64,000 bases of DNA from Hysterium pulicare CBS 123377 (GCA_000467715.1 AJFK01000895.1:62001-126000), one strand, 5' to 3'; shown: positions 46,441 to 58,497, numbered from the stretch's first letter. Numbers and translations: made by a program. The notes: generated by a model not told the origin, from the letters alone.

Positions 46441-47060
46441 AGTGACCCAGGATTATTTCTTAAGGTTTTATCGTGATACGGAAATCTAACCTGGAATTTC
46501 AAGTGCTTCTGGTTATCGTATCTTAAAAGTTTCTACAACCAACAGCGAGCCTATAGATGTTTCAGCAAGATCATGCTTGGCAAATGTTCGTATAGTATTA
46601 GCAAGGGATATCAGGAACATCTTGTCGTGTCGTTCACCTGATCTTCACAAGAATCGTTTACCCTGCTGGCTTACCTACCTCGGCGGTAGAGATATGTTTT
46701 CGCGGGCCCGATACGTCGTCTTCGAATCCGAGATGCTTTTGGGTGAGCCTGGCTACTATTTATTTCGTCTTTCTCTCAAAGAGGCGTTCAGCCGTGGGTA
46801 AGGGAGACTGCATTCAAGAAGTAGAACGGACTCAGACTGGTACGATCCATTGTAAGTTGCGGCCCAGGAACAACTTACAAATTACGGGATGAATTTTGGC
46901 GTCAAAAATAGGTTGAAGAGTGTATGACATGGACATGTAAACTAAATATGATTGGAAATGTAAATTTCTCGATGCCCTTATTTGGAGTCGTTTCCAATAG
47001 ACTCAACGCCTTCCGTGCTTATATACTGTACAAACTATACACATGTCAACACAGTATTGA
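46441..47060. other. intergenic between convergent genes, no gene seen
   Basis: 3' flanks of the disordered protein and uS12m genes. Nothing recognisable. Confidence 0.55.
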
Positions 47061-47719
47061 TTATGCTGCCTGTTTCTTAGGCCTCTTCGTCCCGTATTTC
47101 GATCTCGATGTGAGCCGGTTGCCAACACCTCCCTATAGAAATCGTCAGTATAGCCGAAAATATTAGAGCGTTGCTCTTACCAGATCCAAAGCTCCTCGTA
47201 CTAAGTGATATTTCACACCCGGACAATCCTGCGCTCTTCCTCCTCTTACCAGAACAACAGAATGCTGCTGTACATTATGACCTAGCCAACAGATCCATTA
47301 GCCCCTCCTCACAGTTCTCATTCCACGTAAATCCAATCCTCGAACATACCTTCACCGGGAATATATGCCGTTACAACTTTCCCACTGCTCAATCTCACCC
47401 TAGCAATCTTCCTCTCCCCCGAATTGGGTTTCTTGGGTTTTGTCGTTCCAACCTTCAAACACACGCCCTTCATCTCGGGTCGATCTGCCAATGCTGGCGA
47501 TCTGAGTTTTCTTGCCTTTTGCGAATGTCTGCATCCCTTTACCACTTGTATTAATGTTGATTTGCGCGACGGTGATGCGGAGAATGTGCGGACGGGGACG
47601 GTTCGGGAGGAATTTCGCGGTAGGGCGAGAATTGGGGCGCTGATGGCTCGAGATATCGATTTGCTGTAGATTGGGAGACTTGAAGGCCGTACTAGGCGTC
47701 TGAGGAACTGGAGAGGCAT
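47061..47719 (-). CDS. MRPS12: mitochondrial small-subunit ribosomal protein uS12m
   Basis: Mitoribosome decoding-centre protein. Exons 47719-47350, 47281-47181 and 47132-47061 give 180 residues. The first about 50 residues are an Arg/Ser-rich mitochondrial targeting sequence ([16 protein letters not shown]). The S12 domain follows: [66 protein letters not shown]. It then continues [24 protein letters not shown] across the introns and ends in the basic [10 protein letters not shown] tail. The PNS loop and PGEGHN motif are intact. Both introns fall in the conserved C-terminal half, so an ORF scan shows only a truncated protein. Confidence 0.96.
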
Positions 47720-48150
47720 TGTGAGCGTAGGTTGTAGTTCAGAGCTTCATGAAAAGTCGCGAATTGAAACTCTGAGATGCATGTTCAGTAGGTCTTGGCG
47801 CGGTCCGTGCATAATTCACACCTGAATGCTTAGTCAGAAGGGTTTCAAATTATCCTTCATGTCATCGACAGGCTGCCATTATCAACTTTCGTCTGGACGT
47901 GGCCTAAGAAAAGAGACTTTTTTATGCTTCAAGGAGACGTTAAAGTCAAGGTCATCACTTGGCACTTCGTAAGTTTCCGCGCGTCCTCAAGGCGTCAACT
48001 TTGGTCATGGACCTTTTGTACCTGTTTCATTCTCTTCTAGTCGTTTCCTAGAGGGTTGGATCTTTACCGGTCTGTTCTTGAAGTGAAGTGATTATCTCTT
48101 GAAGACTTACATTTTCAGTTAGCTCAACTAGGACTCACGACACTATCACT
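47720..48150. other. divergent promoter region, no gene seen
   Basis: Contains the uS12m 5' flank and the CT-rich leader of the plus-strand gene at 48151. Confidence 0.55.
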
Positions 48151-49152
48151 ATGTCTACCACAGCCCGTTCACTCGTCGAGCTCCTGCTTACACTTCCTCG
48201 AGAACTCCGAGATCCAATCTATCTCGACATATTCCTTCACGACCAACCCGTTTACTTGTATGATCACTACAAAATCAACTCTTCTTACGCTATTGCCCCA
48301 CGTCCAGCCACTCTTCCAATTACTTTGACCTATCCATCCGCTTCCGTTTTCGTGAAAAATCCTCCCTCACTCTCACCTCCTCACTGTCTAATATCTCCTA
48401 TCTACTCCAATCCCCAAATAGCGGCCGAAGCCGCGGAGACGTACTACGCATTCAATACAGTCATTGTCCCTCTCAACAGCCTCTCTACTCATTTGGATCA
48501 TTGCGTTTGGGGCAGCAGCATTCGACCTAGCGATTTCATCCGGGCGCTAATCGTTGAAGCGGAAGAAGATGCTACGCTCTACTCACTTAGGCCGAATGCC
48601 TATCACGTCCACGGTCCTGTAACTAATTCTGCATTTGAAGAGGGCGTGAGTGATTTCCGTCGCAGCATGTGGAGATCTCTTTTGTCCCTACCCCGGCTAG
48701 AGAGGCTCGAGATCCGACTGCAGAAGAGTTTCGACGGTAACCTCGAAGCGCGAGATTTCAATCCCATAGTCCACCAACTTCGTCTGCAGCACCCGCAAGT
48801 CAATATTCATTTCTCTATATCCTTCGACTTCCTCCTGGAAGAAGCTTGGAACGATCCCATCTGGCAGGCAAACACGGGAGCGTTCATCCCCGCCGACGCG
48901 GATCGCTTCATCAAGGCTGGTTACAAAGATTGTACTGAGCTATTCCAACCATCCACTAAGGAGGATCTGAAGTACGTGAAGAGGCGTCTTCCGGACGAGA
49001 AGATGCCATTAGGACGTCCGGCTGTCGCCGGAATGTTGGACGAGTCTCCACAGTCGAGATGGTCACTGCAAGATCACTACGTTGTGCGCGAGCCCGCTTT
49101 GTTCAGGATTCAAATGGAGAAGCACTGGGAAATCTATCAAATAAAAGCCTAA
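48151..49152 (+). CDS. F-box-like / 2EXR-type fungal protein
   Basis: Single-exon ORF of 333 codons. The N-terminus has the LLLTLPRELRDPIYLDIF signature shared by a large fungal family with F-box-like or 2EXR domains at the amino end. It is followed by a typical body: PIYSNPQIAAEAAETYYAFNTVIVPL, FIRALIVEAEEDA, LLSLPRLERLEIRLQ. The second half is helical and charged. In this family the N-terminal motif resembles F-boxes that bind Skp1, but an SCF role for individual members is mostly untested. A paralogue-like protein of the same type sits at 61656-62480. Confidence 0.72.
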   Translation: MSTTARSLVELLLTLPRELRDPIYLDIFLHDQPVYLYDHYKINSSYAIAPRPATLPITLTYPSASVFVKNPPSLSPPHCLISPIYSNPQIAAEAAETYYAFNTVIVPLNSLSTHLDHCVWGSSIRPSDFIRALIVEAEEDATLYSLRPNAYHVHGPVTNSAFEEGVSDFRRSMWRSLLSLPRLERLEIRLQKSFDGNLEARDFNPIVHQLRLQHPQVNIHFSISFDFLLEEAWNDPIWQANTGAFIPADADRFIKAGYKDCTELFQPSTKEDLKYVKRRLPDEKMPLGRPAVAGMLDESPQSRWSLQDHYVVREPALFRIQMEKHWEIYQIKA

Positions 49153-49834
49153 GAGAGGAGTTATTGTGGACTGCGGCTTGGAGTTGATGTAAAATGATCT
49201 ACGATGCCCCTCCAAAATTACTTGGCGGGAGCTTGGTCATTTACCTATGGCATCTTCCGCACATTGTAGGTTGTCATTGCGAGAGGAGCAAGGGTCCAGG
49301 TAGATATTACCGTTCAGTGAGTGAGAAAGAGGTGAAGCTTTTATAATGAGAAGACAGTCGTAGAGTGGTAAATAGAGAGGTTTGCCAGAAATCTATTTTT
49401 AGGCATGAGCTTGACAAGGTCCTGGGACAAGCTCCCAACCTGGGTAGAAACCCATAGCCGCAGTCTTGGACCAGGTTCAATGTCGAGTTTCACGAATAGT
49501 CAGCACCCAATCGATGCTCCAAAATGTTCTTAAGCAGCATTCTACAGTGATAATGCCAATTGTGGGTGGCAGAACAGGAGGCTGAGGCTGGTGGCGCAGC
49601 CTGAGACTAAGTTGCGGCATACTCGAGCAAGGATGAGGGGATTCTGGGGGCCGAATCCTGCGATGCTCTTCCTGTTTGCCTCCCTTGCTTATTTACCAAT
49701 CCTCTTCCGATCGGTTCAAAATATACAGAATTCATCAGCTTGACAAGCTGCGCAATGCGTCGCGTCAATAATATTCTCCCGGATCAAGCAGTAACTTAGC
49801 AGCTCAAGCTTTGATTTGAGTCCCCGCCAACGAT
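49153..49834. other. intergenic, no gene seen
   Basis: About 0.7 kb between co-oriented genes. Nothing recognisable apart from the leader of the next gene. Confidence 0.55.
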
Positions 49835-52667
49835 ATGTCTTTCGGGCTGGGTATTGGAGACATTTTGAAGGTCTATGAGACTGCTAGGACCGTTTATAAG
49901 AAATGTAATATTCATGGGCCCATCTCAACACTCGAAGGCATGAGAGCTAATACTGTCATAGGCCGCGACTGTCCTGGAGAATACAAAAACCTGACCTCAG
50001 ACGCGTACACGTCCTCTCTCCGATGACCTCATAGTGGAAGACTGACCATGTTATTGTAGACGGCAACTCACCAACGTGCTCCAAGATATTGCAGACAAAG
50101 TTGAGCAAGATAAAATACCTCAGAGCAAAGTTCCTCGGCTCCTCGACGTTTACGAAGGATGTGTAGAAGTACTACAAGAGCTCGATGGAGTTTTGAACCA
50201 ATATAACAGCTTGGACACGAAAAGCAAACGAGCATGGGATAGGTTGAAATGGGACTCGGACAAATCGAAAAATCTTCGAGCCAACTTGACTAGTAATGTG
50301 GTTATGTTGAATCAATTCTGGACTTCCCTCATACACGATAATCAGGTGCTGATCATCGAGGCTCTGGGGAGGCTAGAGCACGATTATGCTGGCGGACATC
50401 GGGAAGAAAGTAGAGCTTCTGTGGAGAGATTGGCAAATCGGGCATCAATGATAGCTGGCGATGAACCAGATCAAGTCGAAGACGATGACGACGCAGCATG
50501 GCCTCAGATCATTCGGGATTTGGAGGACGTCGGTGTCTCTCAACAGGATGCCCTCGAGTATCGCGATTTCATCATAGACTGGTTCGTTCGTGCGGTCAAC
50601 GAGGGAAGACTTATGGAGAATTCTGTAGAACAGGTTGAAGTCGAAGCTAGCGAAAGCAACGAATCCATTTCGAAAGGCCTTCAACTGGCTCTGCCCAATG
50701 TCTCAACGACCGAAACCAATCTACAGAAAATGCCGAGTTGGGAGACACCTTTTTTCCCTCCATCGAACATTAAGAGAAAGCCACTCTCACCATCTTCGGC
50801 TAAGTCTACGCCCCCGTCAAGAAACGTTCTGCCAGCACCCGAGTCCAACTTGACTTCAAAGTCAAGACCTGAAAGTCAACATTCTCCATCCTTCGCCTCT
50901 CCTAAGGTATCGGACAGTGGACCATCAGCATCATCGACCCCGAAGGCGAGCATGGATGCGGAAAGCTTATTGTTCCGAGAGCAAACACTTACATCATTGC
51001 CAGAACTAGTTTCATCCTTGGGTGAGCCGTTCTCACTCGCAGAGATCGATGAATCCTTGCCAGAGGCAGTGCCACTGTCGTCCTCTGGGGAATATGGGTC
51101 CAATCCGGAGGTGCCTCAATCCAGGCAGTCACCCAACGTGGGCACGCCTTACAATTTGTCGTCCCCACCTCCTCGTGCATTAGAATACTATAGTGCACTT
51201 CGCCCATTAGCATCTATGAACAACGTTGCAGGGGCCCCGACAACTGGTGCTCTACCTTCGATAACTGTAAATCGTGCAGAAATCCAAGAGCCGCTCTCAA
51301 GCTCGCAACCACCCCCAGCATACCAGCCGCGCCAGTCTTCCTCTGATTCCAATCTCATTTGGACAGCTCAATTAATTGTTACGGCATGGAATGCGCGAGA
51401 CTTCCCTACTGCAGAAAAGCATCTTGAATCCCAGCTTGCTGCCATTGACCGAGGAGAGACGATTGTGATGATGAACCAGGCAGTACAGCCCGATCGCCGC
51501 CTCCTTCGACATCTTATCGGGATTAGCGCTTCTTACTCTGGCAATTTCCAGAAAGCTAAAAGATATTTCGAGAGTGTCTTCAATAGTGCCTACCTCAGCG
51601 GTTCCAACATGGATGAGGGGGATATTGCTGCCATGCGCTGGCTGGGTGATGCATGCATTCACCTAAATGAGCCATTGAACGCCGCGCTGGCTTGGGCGGT
51701 TGCTCTTGATGGGCTTATAGCTCGCTATGGAATAGTCCGCAACGAGACTAAACGGGTTGTAGAAGAGCTACGAATGTTGGACTATCGACTCCAAGCCCTC
51801 AGTTCACTCTCGAACTCATATCAAAAGTACAACACTGATGCTTCAGACATTTTCGTTGCGATGCCCGGTTTGGCCAAAGCGCAGCTTGTGTCTGCCATGG
51901 TTGAGCGTATGCAACAACTTTCAAACTCACACTATGGACATAATATATACCCCGAAGCCGACTCTTTAGTACTCAGGAAGACGTACCGTCCGCGCGTCGA
52001 TTTGAAGGTTGCAGAAGGATTCCTCGTCCAACCGCTCATCTCATATACCACTTGGCCTTTTCCGTATGATCCTCTGTTCTCTGTCTACGACGCTATCAAT
52101 CTTCACGCTCGTATGACGAATTCTCGAACCATAGGGTTTGCGGATGGTGGTAGCTTCATGTACGACTCTGTACGTACTGTGGGATTAGGCCAATCGAAGA
52201 ATCTCGATTTCGTAACGAGGAGAGACGTTAAGTGGCTTGTCGCCGCTCTCAAGAAAGGGCTCAAGGACATGGAGATTGAACACAGGGAGATGAGTCAGAT
52301 GGTCATCTGCCGGCTGAACCAACGAAGAAACAATTTGGCATTCTTTGAAGGTATTGGCATCAAGATCAGAAAGCTACAATTCCGCAACACGTTTGGTGTG
52401 AAGGTTTCGGAAGTGCTGTTTGCGACGAGGGTCACGCCGACAGCCACTAATTCATACGTATCTTTCGAAATGAACAGGAATACCGAAGGCTTCCGGGATG
52501 TCGTTAAGGGCATACTGGAGATGGCGGAAGCAAATGAGAAGAAAAAGGAATTGGGTGGAGGTAACGACGTGGAATGGGTGCCGCTTAGTAAAGGGCCTTC
52601 AGAATTACCGAACAGCACTTACACCACTCCCACTCCTGAACTAGCAAGCCATAGCCTATACAGGTGA
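49835..52667 (+). CDS. large protein with NLR-type fungal helical N-terminal domain
   Basis: Exons 49835-49904, 49962-50004 and 50060-52667 give 906 residues; junctions read YKKC-RDCPGEY and TSDA-RQLTNVLQ. The first about 110 residues (MSFGLGIGDILKVYETARTVYKKC, EYKNLTSDARQLTNVLQDI, VYEGCVEVLQELDGVLNQYN) resemble the helical domain found at the N-terminus of many fungal NACHT/NLR-like and ankyrin proteins. No P-loop follows. A disordered Ser/Pro-rich middle (about 210-430) ends in PPPAYQPRQ, a PY motif. From about 435 comes an alpha-helical region (WNARDFPTAEKHLESQL, ISASYSGNFQKAKRYFESVF, WLGDACIHLNEPLNAALAWAVAL) that looks TPR-like. A globular C-terminal domain has no family I recognise. A signalling-adaptor role is inference. 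Confidence 0.78.
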
Positions 52668-54731
52668 ATAGTTCTTCGCGTTCAGAAAGACGTTCAGTGG
52701 AAACAGCTTCAGATGGGGCCACCTTAAAGCTGGGGGAATGAAAATCGAGCGTCTTCACCGGGACCGAGTGCTTCTGTACACCACAACAGCGATGGTATAC
52801 ACTAGCTGATATAACTCGAATGCATCAGATATCACGTCGATCGCTGTGTTCTAAGAGACGTTCTGGTACGCTTGAAAATGCGCAAGTTAGCGCGAATGGG
52901 GAGAAGAATTCAAAGGCTCGGCGTCCAGCCTGTTCATTAGGCGCAAGCTGTTCGACGGTTCACAGCAGCTAAACGAGACAGAATGATGCACCGATTCAAG
53001 AATACCACCGTAAACTTCAGGGGGAAGCCAAGAAAAGAATTGGGGGCGCATCACCGAGGGAGATTTTATTAGAAAATTCGGATGATCCTGGTATGAAGAC
53101 GCATTATACCGCTAATGTGGTTATTGCCACCTCCTCAAGCGCACGACATATGAGACCCGCATCTCCAGCCGCGAGACGATAATCCGGATTTCATTAGTCT
53201 CAACCCAACCATGGAAGAATAGAATCAGTGGATGAAAAGATGCAGCACTGGAAGCAACTAGAAAATGAAATGATCTGATTTTTACGTCGTTGATGTCTGG
53301 ACGTTACTTTAGCGGGGGCTACCAATAGTCATAGTCATTTCTCTCGAGCGTCTTTTTCCCTTCATCAGATACCCAGGAATTGGTTGGATATTTTATCGTG
53401 GATCAGGGATGAGGATTTCTTCCATGTGGCTTACTCCGTACTACTACCTATGACTTAATTATAGGCGCAGACTGAGTGCAGTCACCTGGCACACGATATG
53501 CATAGAATTTCGAGTTGGGCTTCTGACTCTCCTCTCGAGTCGGCATACCCCCGTGACAAAGGTTTGGACTGGCGTACGCAGGCTGTTTGGACTCGGTGGT
53601 TGGAAGGCATCAAACTAAGGTCGTCACGTCATGTCTACTCAAGCAAGTATACAGTCGTATTGTCTAGGAATCTAATAGGTTGGAAAAGAGTTCAGGGTTA
53701 AAGTCTGAAGTGTGGTGTCCCAAGTGCTTGGTCCTGATTTGATTAATTCACGCGATGTGCACGACAAGGTGCAGGAATATGGGAGGACACTGCACGTGAA
53801 ATTTGATGAGAGACGTCCTGCTGAATGGCATGGTAGGCGAACATGTTCCACGGCGACACTGCATTCATCGAAATGCAATCCACATGCTTCGAGACCTCCA
53901 CTCCGCAGTTGTAAATTGAAATCAGAATCAGGACCCGTGCCTGACCTTAGTTCCGTCACAGAAAACGAACAAGCGTTGCGCCTTACGCCATCCGATCTAG
54001 TTTCGCTGCCATCCCGAGCGCCCGTCACTCTCCCGCTCCGTTTCATGTTTCGGGGAAGCGAGTATTGTACGCATCTGATTGGCACGCAGAGCTTTAAGGC
54101 TGACTCTTGTTTCGATCGGGTTGAAAACAACCATTCACCACCAACCGTTCTCGTCATGGTGCGTTTGGTGCCACCCCACACTCCTGTCCTCGGGGGAAAG
54201 ATTCGCAGCATGGGCGGCGATGAGCACAGGGGCGCGCCAGGAACAGCATCCAGGCTGGCGGGACTTGGCCCTGGTTCAGCGTTTGTGACTGTCGGCATGG
54301 CGTTAATGATTGATTCTCCGCACGCTTGGGGTCATCTCCACTGGCAACTAAAACCTCACTTCCTCCCTTTCTCTGTCTTCTTCCCACTCTTCACCCAAGC
54401 TGGTGCTTTTCTTCTGCTCTTCTTAAACCAACTTCTGTCTTTCTTTTGGCTTTGAGCTGAGTCACTCTTTAGCCTGGTCTCTGGCTTTCTCTTGAATTTT
54501 CGAATTCGATTAAAGTTATCATCAAGAGAGTGTCCTGCTCAGCCTGTTACAGCGCCAGTCGACCTGTTCGCTCTTTTATGCAAACCACTCCTACGCACGC
54601 CTAGAGCTACATTCGTTCTTTTGTGAATACTAAGCTTCGTCGCTTACATTTTACACCTACACCGGCTTGTAGACCAAGCATTTGAGAGTCCAAAACTTCC
54701 AACTTACAGTTCGATCAAGCATTCAACCAAA
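52668..54731. other. 2 kb upstream region of the LPMO gene, no gene seen
   Basis: ORFs at 53672-54298 (minus) and 53712-54455 (plus) occupy the same DNA and neither shows a family. A GCGGGG (53312-53317) fits the CreA consensus SYGGRG but is 1.4 kb from the start. The last 250 bases are CT-rich, as in a strong fungal promoter or leader. Confidence 0.5.
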
Positions 54732-56313
54732 ATGAAGACTCAATCCTTGCTTCTCGCTCTGGGAGCAGCTCAGTCTGCTATTGCTCATACTGTTTTCACG
54801 CACTTCTATGTCAATGGTGTTTCTCAGGTGCGTGTTACTTGTTCAACATTTGAAGGCTTCTTTAAACTAACAGCAACATAGGGTCTAGGTGTTGCTATGC
54901 GCATGAATAAGACCCCTGAGAATGCGTCCTTCCCCGTCGAGAATCTCGCCAGTGATGATATGGCATGCGGTATACCCCCTGGCTGCCCAATACTTTGTGT
55001 CGAGATTCTAATCAGTTGTGAAGGTTTTGATGGCACTGAGGGCGTTGCTCGGGTACAGTCTGTCAAGGATGGCTCGACCCTTACGTTCGAATTCCACTCC
55101 TGGCCCGGTGACTTCAGCAAAGGATCCCTCGACCCTGGCCACAAGGGCCCTTGCGCCGTTTACCTGAAGAAAGTTGACTCCGCTATCAAGGATCCAGGTA
55201 CGCAATTCAGAGCACGATCTCCTGCTATGAATGTCTTATACTGATACTAAATTTAGGTGCCGGTGATGGCTGGTTCAAGCTCTGGGACGACGGCTATGAC
55301 GCTTCAGATGACCAATGGTGCACTGACAAAATGATCGCCAACAACGGTCGCATCTCCGTCGTTCTTCCTTCCAACCTCGAAGGTGGATATTACCTCGCAC
55401 GTCCCGAAATTCTCGCCCTTCACAATGCCAACAAGGGTGACCCGCAATTCTATACCGGCTGCGCTCAGATGTTCCTCGAATCCTCTGGAAACCTCGGACC
55501 TGTGAGCACGGTTAGCATTCCAGGATACGTCAAGGCGGGTGAAGAGAGTGTGAGCTACGACATCTACAACGACGACAACTCGAAATACCCCGTTCCAGGA
55601 CCCAAGGTTGCATCTTTGAAGGCCGGTGCAAGTGCTGCAAGTGCCCAGAGGACACAGACCGAAGGTCTCAAGCCAGCAGGTTGCATCTTGGAAAACGCGA
55701 ACTGGTGCGGCTATGAAGTTGCATCCTACACCGACGAGGCTGGATGCTGGGCGGTAAGTCTTGCTTCATCCCGTTTAAGCTCCTTCGTCTGACATCATTT
55801 TTTTGGCAGGCCAACCAAGACTGCTGGAATCAAGATGCCGTATGCTTTAACCCATACCCTCCTACCGGCGGAGCAAACTGCAAGATTTGGGAAGCCCACT
55901 GCAATGCCATCGAAGATGCCTGCAAGGCTGGAAACTTCAACGGCCCACCGAATAAGGGGAAGGACCTCACGCCTCCTCAATCCATTATCGAGATCGGTCT
56001 CGTCATGCCTACATCCGGCGTCTCCGGCTCTCCAGCTGAGAGCACCGCCGCAGAAGCTGTAGCCAGCAGCAAGGCAATTTCTACCTCCGCAGCGGCAGAG
56101 AAGAGCTCAATGGGTGGATATGGTGGTGTCGCCCAAGAGACCGCCCAAGCAGCTGCAGCTTCCTCTGAATCCGCTCCAGCACCGACTTCCGTTCCCGGAG
56201 TCAAGTACGAGACAGTGTACAAGACGGTCGTTAAGACCGAGATCGAGTATGTCACTATGTACGAGAGCAAGAGGAACGCTCATGCGAGGAGGCGTTTCAG
56301 GGGACAGTCTTGA
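54732..56313 (+). CDS. AA9 lytic polysaccharide monooxygenase, secreted
   Basis: Copper enzyme cleaving cellulose or related glucans oxidatively outside the cell. Exons 54732-54827, 54882-54969, 55024-55197, 55257-55753 and 55810-56313 give 452 residues. An 18-residue signal peptide ends AIA, leaving the obligatory N-terminal His (HTVFTHFYVNGVSQ). In mature numbering the second copper His is about 83 (DPGHKGPC), with His157 (LALH), Gln165 and Tyr167 (DPQFYTGC). Intron 2 (54970-55023, 54 nt) is stop-free and in frame; removing it restores MACGFDGTEGVARV. After the catalytic domain comes a Cys-rich module (GCILENANWCGYEV, CWNQDAVCFNP, CKIWEAHC). An Ala/Ser/Thr-rich linker and a tail with YKTVVKTEIEYVTMY then a basic end follow. 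There is no CBM1. Confidence 0.95.
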
Positions 56314-57189
56314 ATATCTCTTTGTTCTGAGATTTTAGGGAGCAAATATTTCACTTCTAGCGATTGAGCTTAAGACTCGATTTTATGCACTTTGGTTTTT
56401 GGGAATGGGTATGGAAAAAGGGGTTTTAGCATTTGCATTTGAGGTTTCGATTCTTGATAGCCCTCGGTTTTGATGATTTGGATTGGAGACATATGATGGA
56501 ACGGAGGAAGGTCTATAGTAGCCTTTAAAGGCTGACTGCCAAGCCCTGCCGGGTCGGCATCGTGGTGCTTCCGTACCTCGAAATCTAACGGGTCCGGTGC
56601 CTTACTGAGGTCCCAAGGAACCGGTTGTTCCACGTTTCTAACGCGCTCTTGCACCTGCCTTCCAATTCCCACACGCCCATCGCATCTCCACTCCTCAGCT
56701 CTCTCCTTTCATGAAGACTCGCTCTTCCCGTCCTTCCCATCTCCCTGTATCGCTGTATCCCTGCCTCCCTCTCCCACGCATTCATCAATTTCTCTCTCCT
56801 AATACACTCGCCTTTGCCTTACATTATCTAACTTACCAAGTAAACACATTCATTATTTTAGCTACGTTCAATTCCATGCTCTCGTCACTTCTATCATCAA
56901 ACTTCACATCAAACTCGTCACGGTGGTCCCCAAGTCAAAAGTTGTGCGCGATTAGGTGTTGCTAATTTGTAGCGGCAATGAAAATCTAATTATCTCTAAT
57001 ACAAGAGGCAGTAAGAGAGCGGGAGAAGCTTGGAAATAAACAACAAAATAATACAACCGCACTGAGGTAACTAACAACAGAGATAGGGAGCTACACTTAC
57101 AGCAGACGTGCGTAGTTGTCTTATTAACTCCCGACGGTAAGCAAGCAATAGACGGGATGGACGCAACGAGTTGCCATACAACCTCCCGT
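56314..57189. other. intergenic between convergent genes, no gene seen
   Basis: Nearly 0.9 kb. An 84-codon ORF at 56711-56965 is low-complexity, Ser/Leu-rich and without features. Confidence 0.5.
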
Positions 57190-58497
57190 TCATGCCAGAG
57201 TCCGGTTCAGCCAGGCAAACATCTCCCTCGTCAACTCCTGCAGAGCACCCACATGGCAATGATACCCGGCGGTGCCATTGAACAGATGGTACGTAGCACG
57301 ATCACCTAGTGCTTTCTTTACTAACGGCGCCTGTCCCGGAAAAAAACTGTCGTACTCAGCATCCGCGACCCATACCGGCATCTGGATTTTGTCAACCACG
57401 TCCGCTATGGTGTATTCTTTGGATGCCTGGAAGAAATCGTATGGTGATCTGATATTGAATGCCCATAGACCCTGCTCTATCCCCCAGCGTAGCGAGCTTG
57501 GAGCGTCGGGGGCGTTGAGGTAGGACGCAATCGTGCTATCGAAAGCCTCCTTTGTGCCGTTCTCGAGAAGGCCCACGAGCTGGGTTCCTAGCGACGAAGT
57601 GAAAGCATCATACGTAGACCAAATGCCGGGGTCGAGCATCACAGCGGAGAGACGGGGTTCGAAGACTGCGGCACGAGCGGAGAGATAACCACCGAACGAG
57701 TATCCAAAAAGAGCTAGGCGATCCGTATCAACAGTGTCATTCTGCTCGGCGTACAGATAGTCTACAAGAGGGATGACAACTCTTTCCCAGTCAGGAATGA
57801 AACCTAGGTTCTGACGACGCCGGACTGTGGGTTGACCCGGTCCTTCATATGTAAGGACATTCCAACCTCGAGCTAGTGCTGGGACAACGACAATATGATA
57901 CAAATCCTCTTGAGCTTCATCATAGCCATTGCCGACAATCAGAGTAGGTCGTTTAGAAGTGCATTCCGAGGAAGCGCGGAACCAGATGGCTTCGACGTCG
58001 AAGTCTGCAGCGGGTATTCTCAGACGTTGGCCAGGCACGGGTAAGGACGATATGGCCTTGTCGAAAGCAGCGGTCTGCTCGTCCCAGTACTCATTGATAC
58101 GCGGATCCTCCCAATTTCCATGGAGATAGAAGTCTGCTCGGCGGAAATACGTGGAGGTCGCGAACCAGGTGTCACGCACATTGACCGGATCGTACGCGAG
58201 CAGGGGATCCTCAGCCTGTGCCTTGGTGTGGTTCGCAAGGGCGTAGAAGACTGACGAGAAGCTCTCGAAGTCATCGGGCTGGATGTCTTTGGCTGCTCCG
58301 AGAATGGGACCAACGTCGGCGCCCGAGTAGATGCTTTGGCCTAGGGGACCGAGCAGCTCAAAATGGAAGGACGAATCATTGCTCAAGAGCAAGACGGGCT
58401 GGTTATCCTGGCGGAACTCTTGCGTTGCGCCGAGAGGCAAAAGAGCCAGAGGGGAAATGAGAAGTGAGAGGAGGGTGGCACTATAGGTAGCTTTCAT
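57190..58497 (-). CDS. secreted alpha/beta hydrolase (FrsA/Ayg1-like)
   Basis: Intronless gene of 435 residues. The ATG at 58497 starts a signal peptide (MKATYSATLLSLLISPLALLPLGA). The hydrolase core has the strand LIVGNGYDEAQEDLY, then NVLTYEGPGQPTVRR and the nucleophile elbow FGYSFGG with its Ser. The acid strand MPVWVADAEYDSFFPGQ and the C-terminal YHCHVGALQE supply candidate Asp and His. YEGPGQ is typical of FrsA/Ayg1-like and related acyl-hydrolases; Ayg1 shortens polyketide chains, but this relative carries a secretion signal and several N-glycosylation sequons (NDS, NHT, NGT, NRT). The substrate is unknown. It is divergently arranged with the Zn2Cys6 regulator 400 bp away. Confidence 0.85.
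   Translation of the reverse strand: MKATYSATLLSLLISPLALLPLGATQEFRQDNQPVLLLSNDSSFHFELLGPLGQSIYSGADVGPILGAAKDIQPDDFESFSSVFYALANHTKAQAEDPLLAYDPVNVRDTWFATSTYFRRADFYLHGNWEDPRINEYWDEQTAAFDKAISSLPVPGQRLRIPAADFDVEAIWFRASSECTSKRPTLIVGNGYDEAQEDLYHIVVVPALARGWNVLTYEGPGQPTVRRRQNLGFIPDWERVVIPLVDYLYAEQNDTVDTDRLALFGYSFGGYLSARAAVFEPRLSAVMLDPGIWSTYDAFTSSLGTQLVGLLENGTKEAFDSTIASYLNAPDAPSSLRWGIEQGLWAFNIRSPYDFFQASKEYTIADVVDKIQMPVWVADAEYDSFFPGQAPLVKKALGDRATYHLFNGTAGYHCHVGALQELTREMFAWLNRTLA

Noticed and set aside
53312-53317. GCGGGG as a CreA site for the LPMO gene
   Set aside because: A single six-base match 1.4 kb away is expected by chance and too distant to support regulation.
53672-54455. Two overlapping ORFs of 208 (minus) and 247 (plus) codons upstream of the LPMO gene
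   Set aside because: They occupy the same DNA on opposite strands, neither shows a domain or signal, and the plus ORF ends in leader-like CT-rich sequence.
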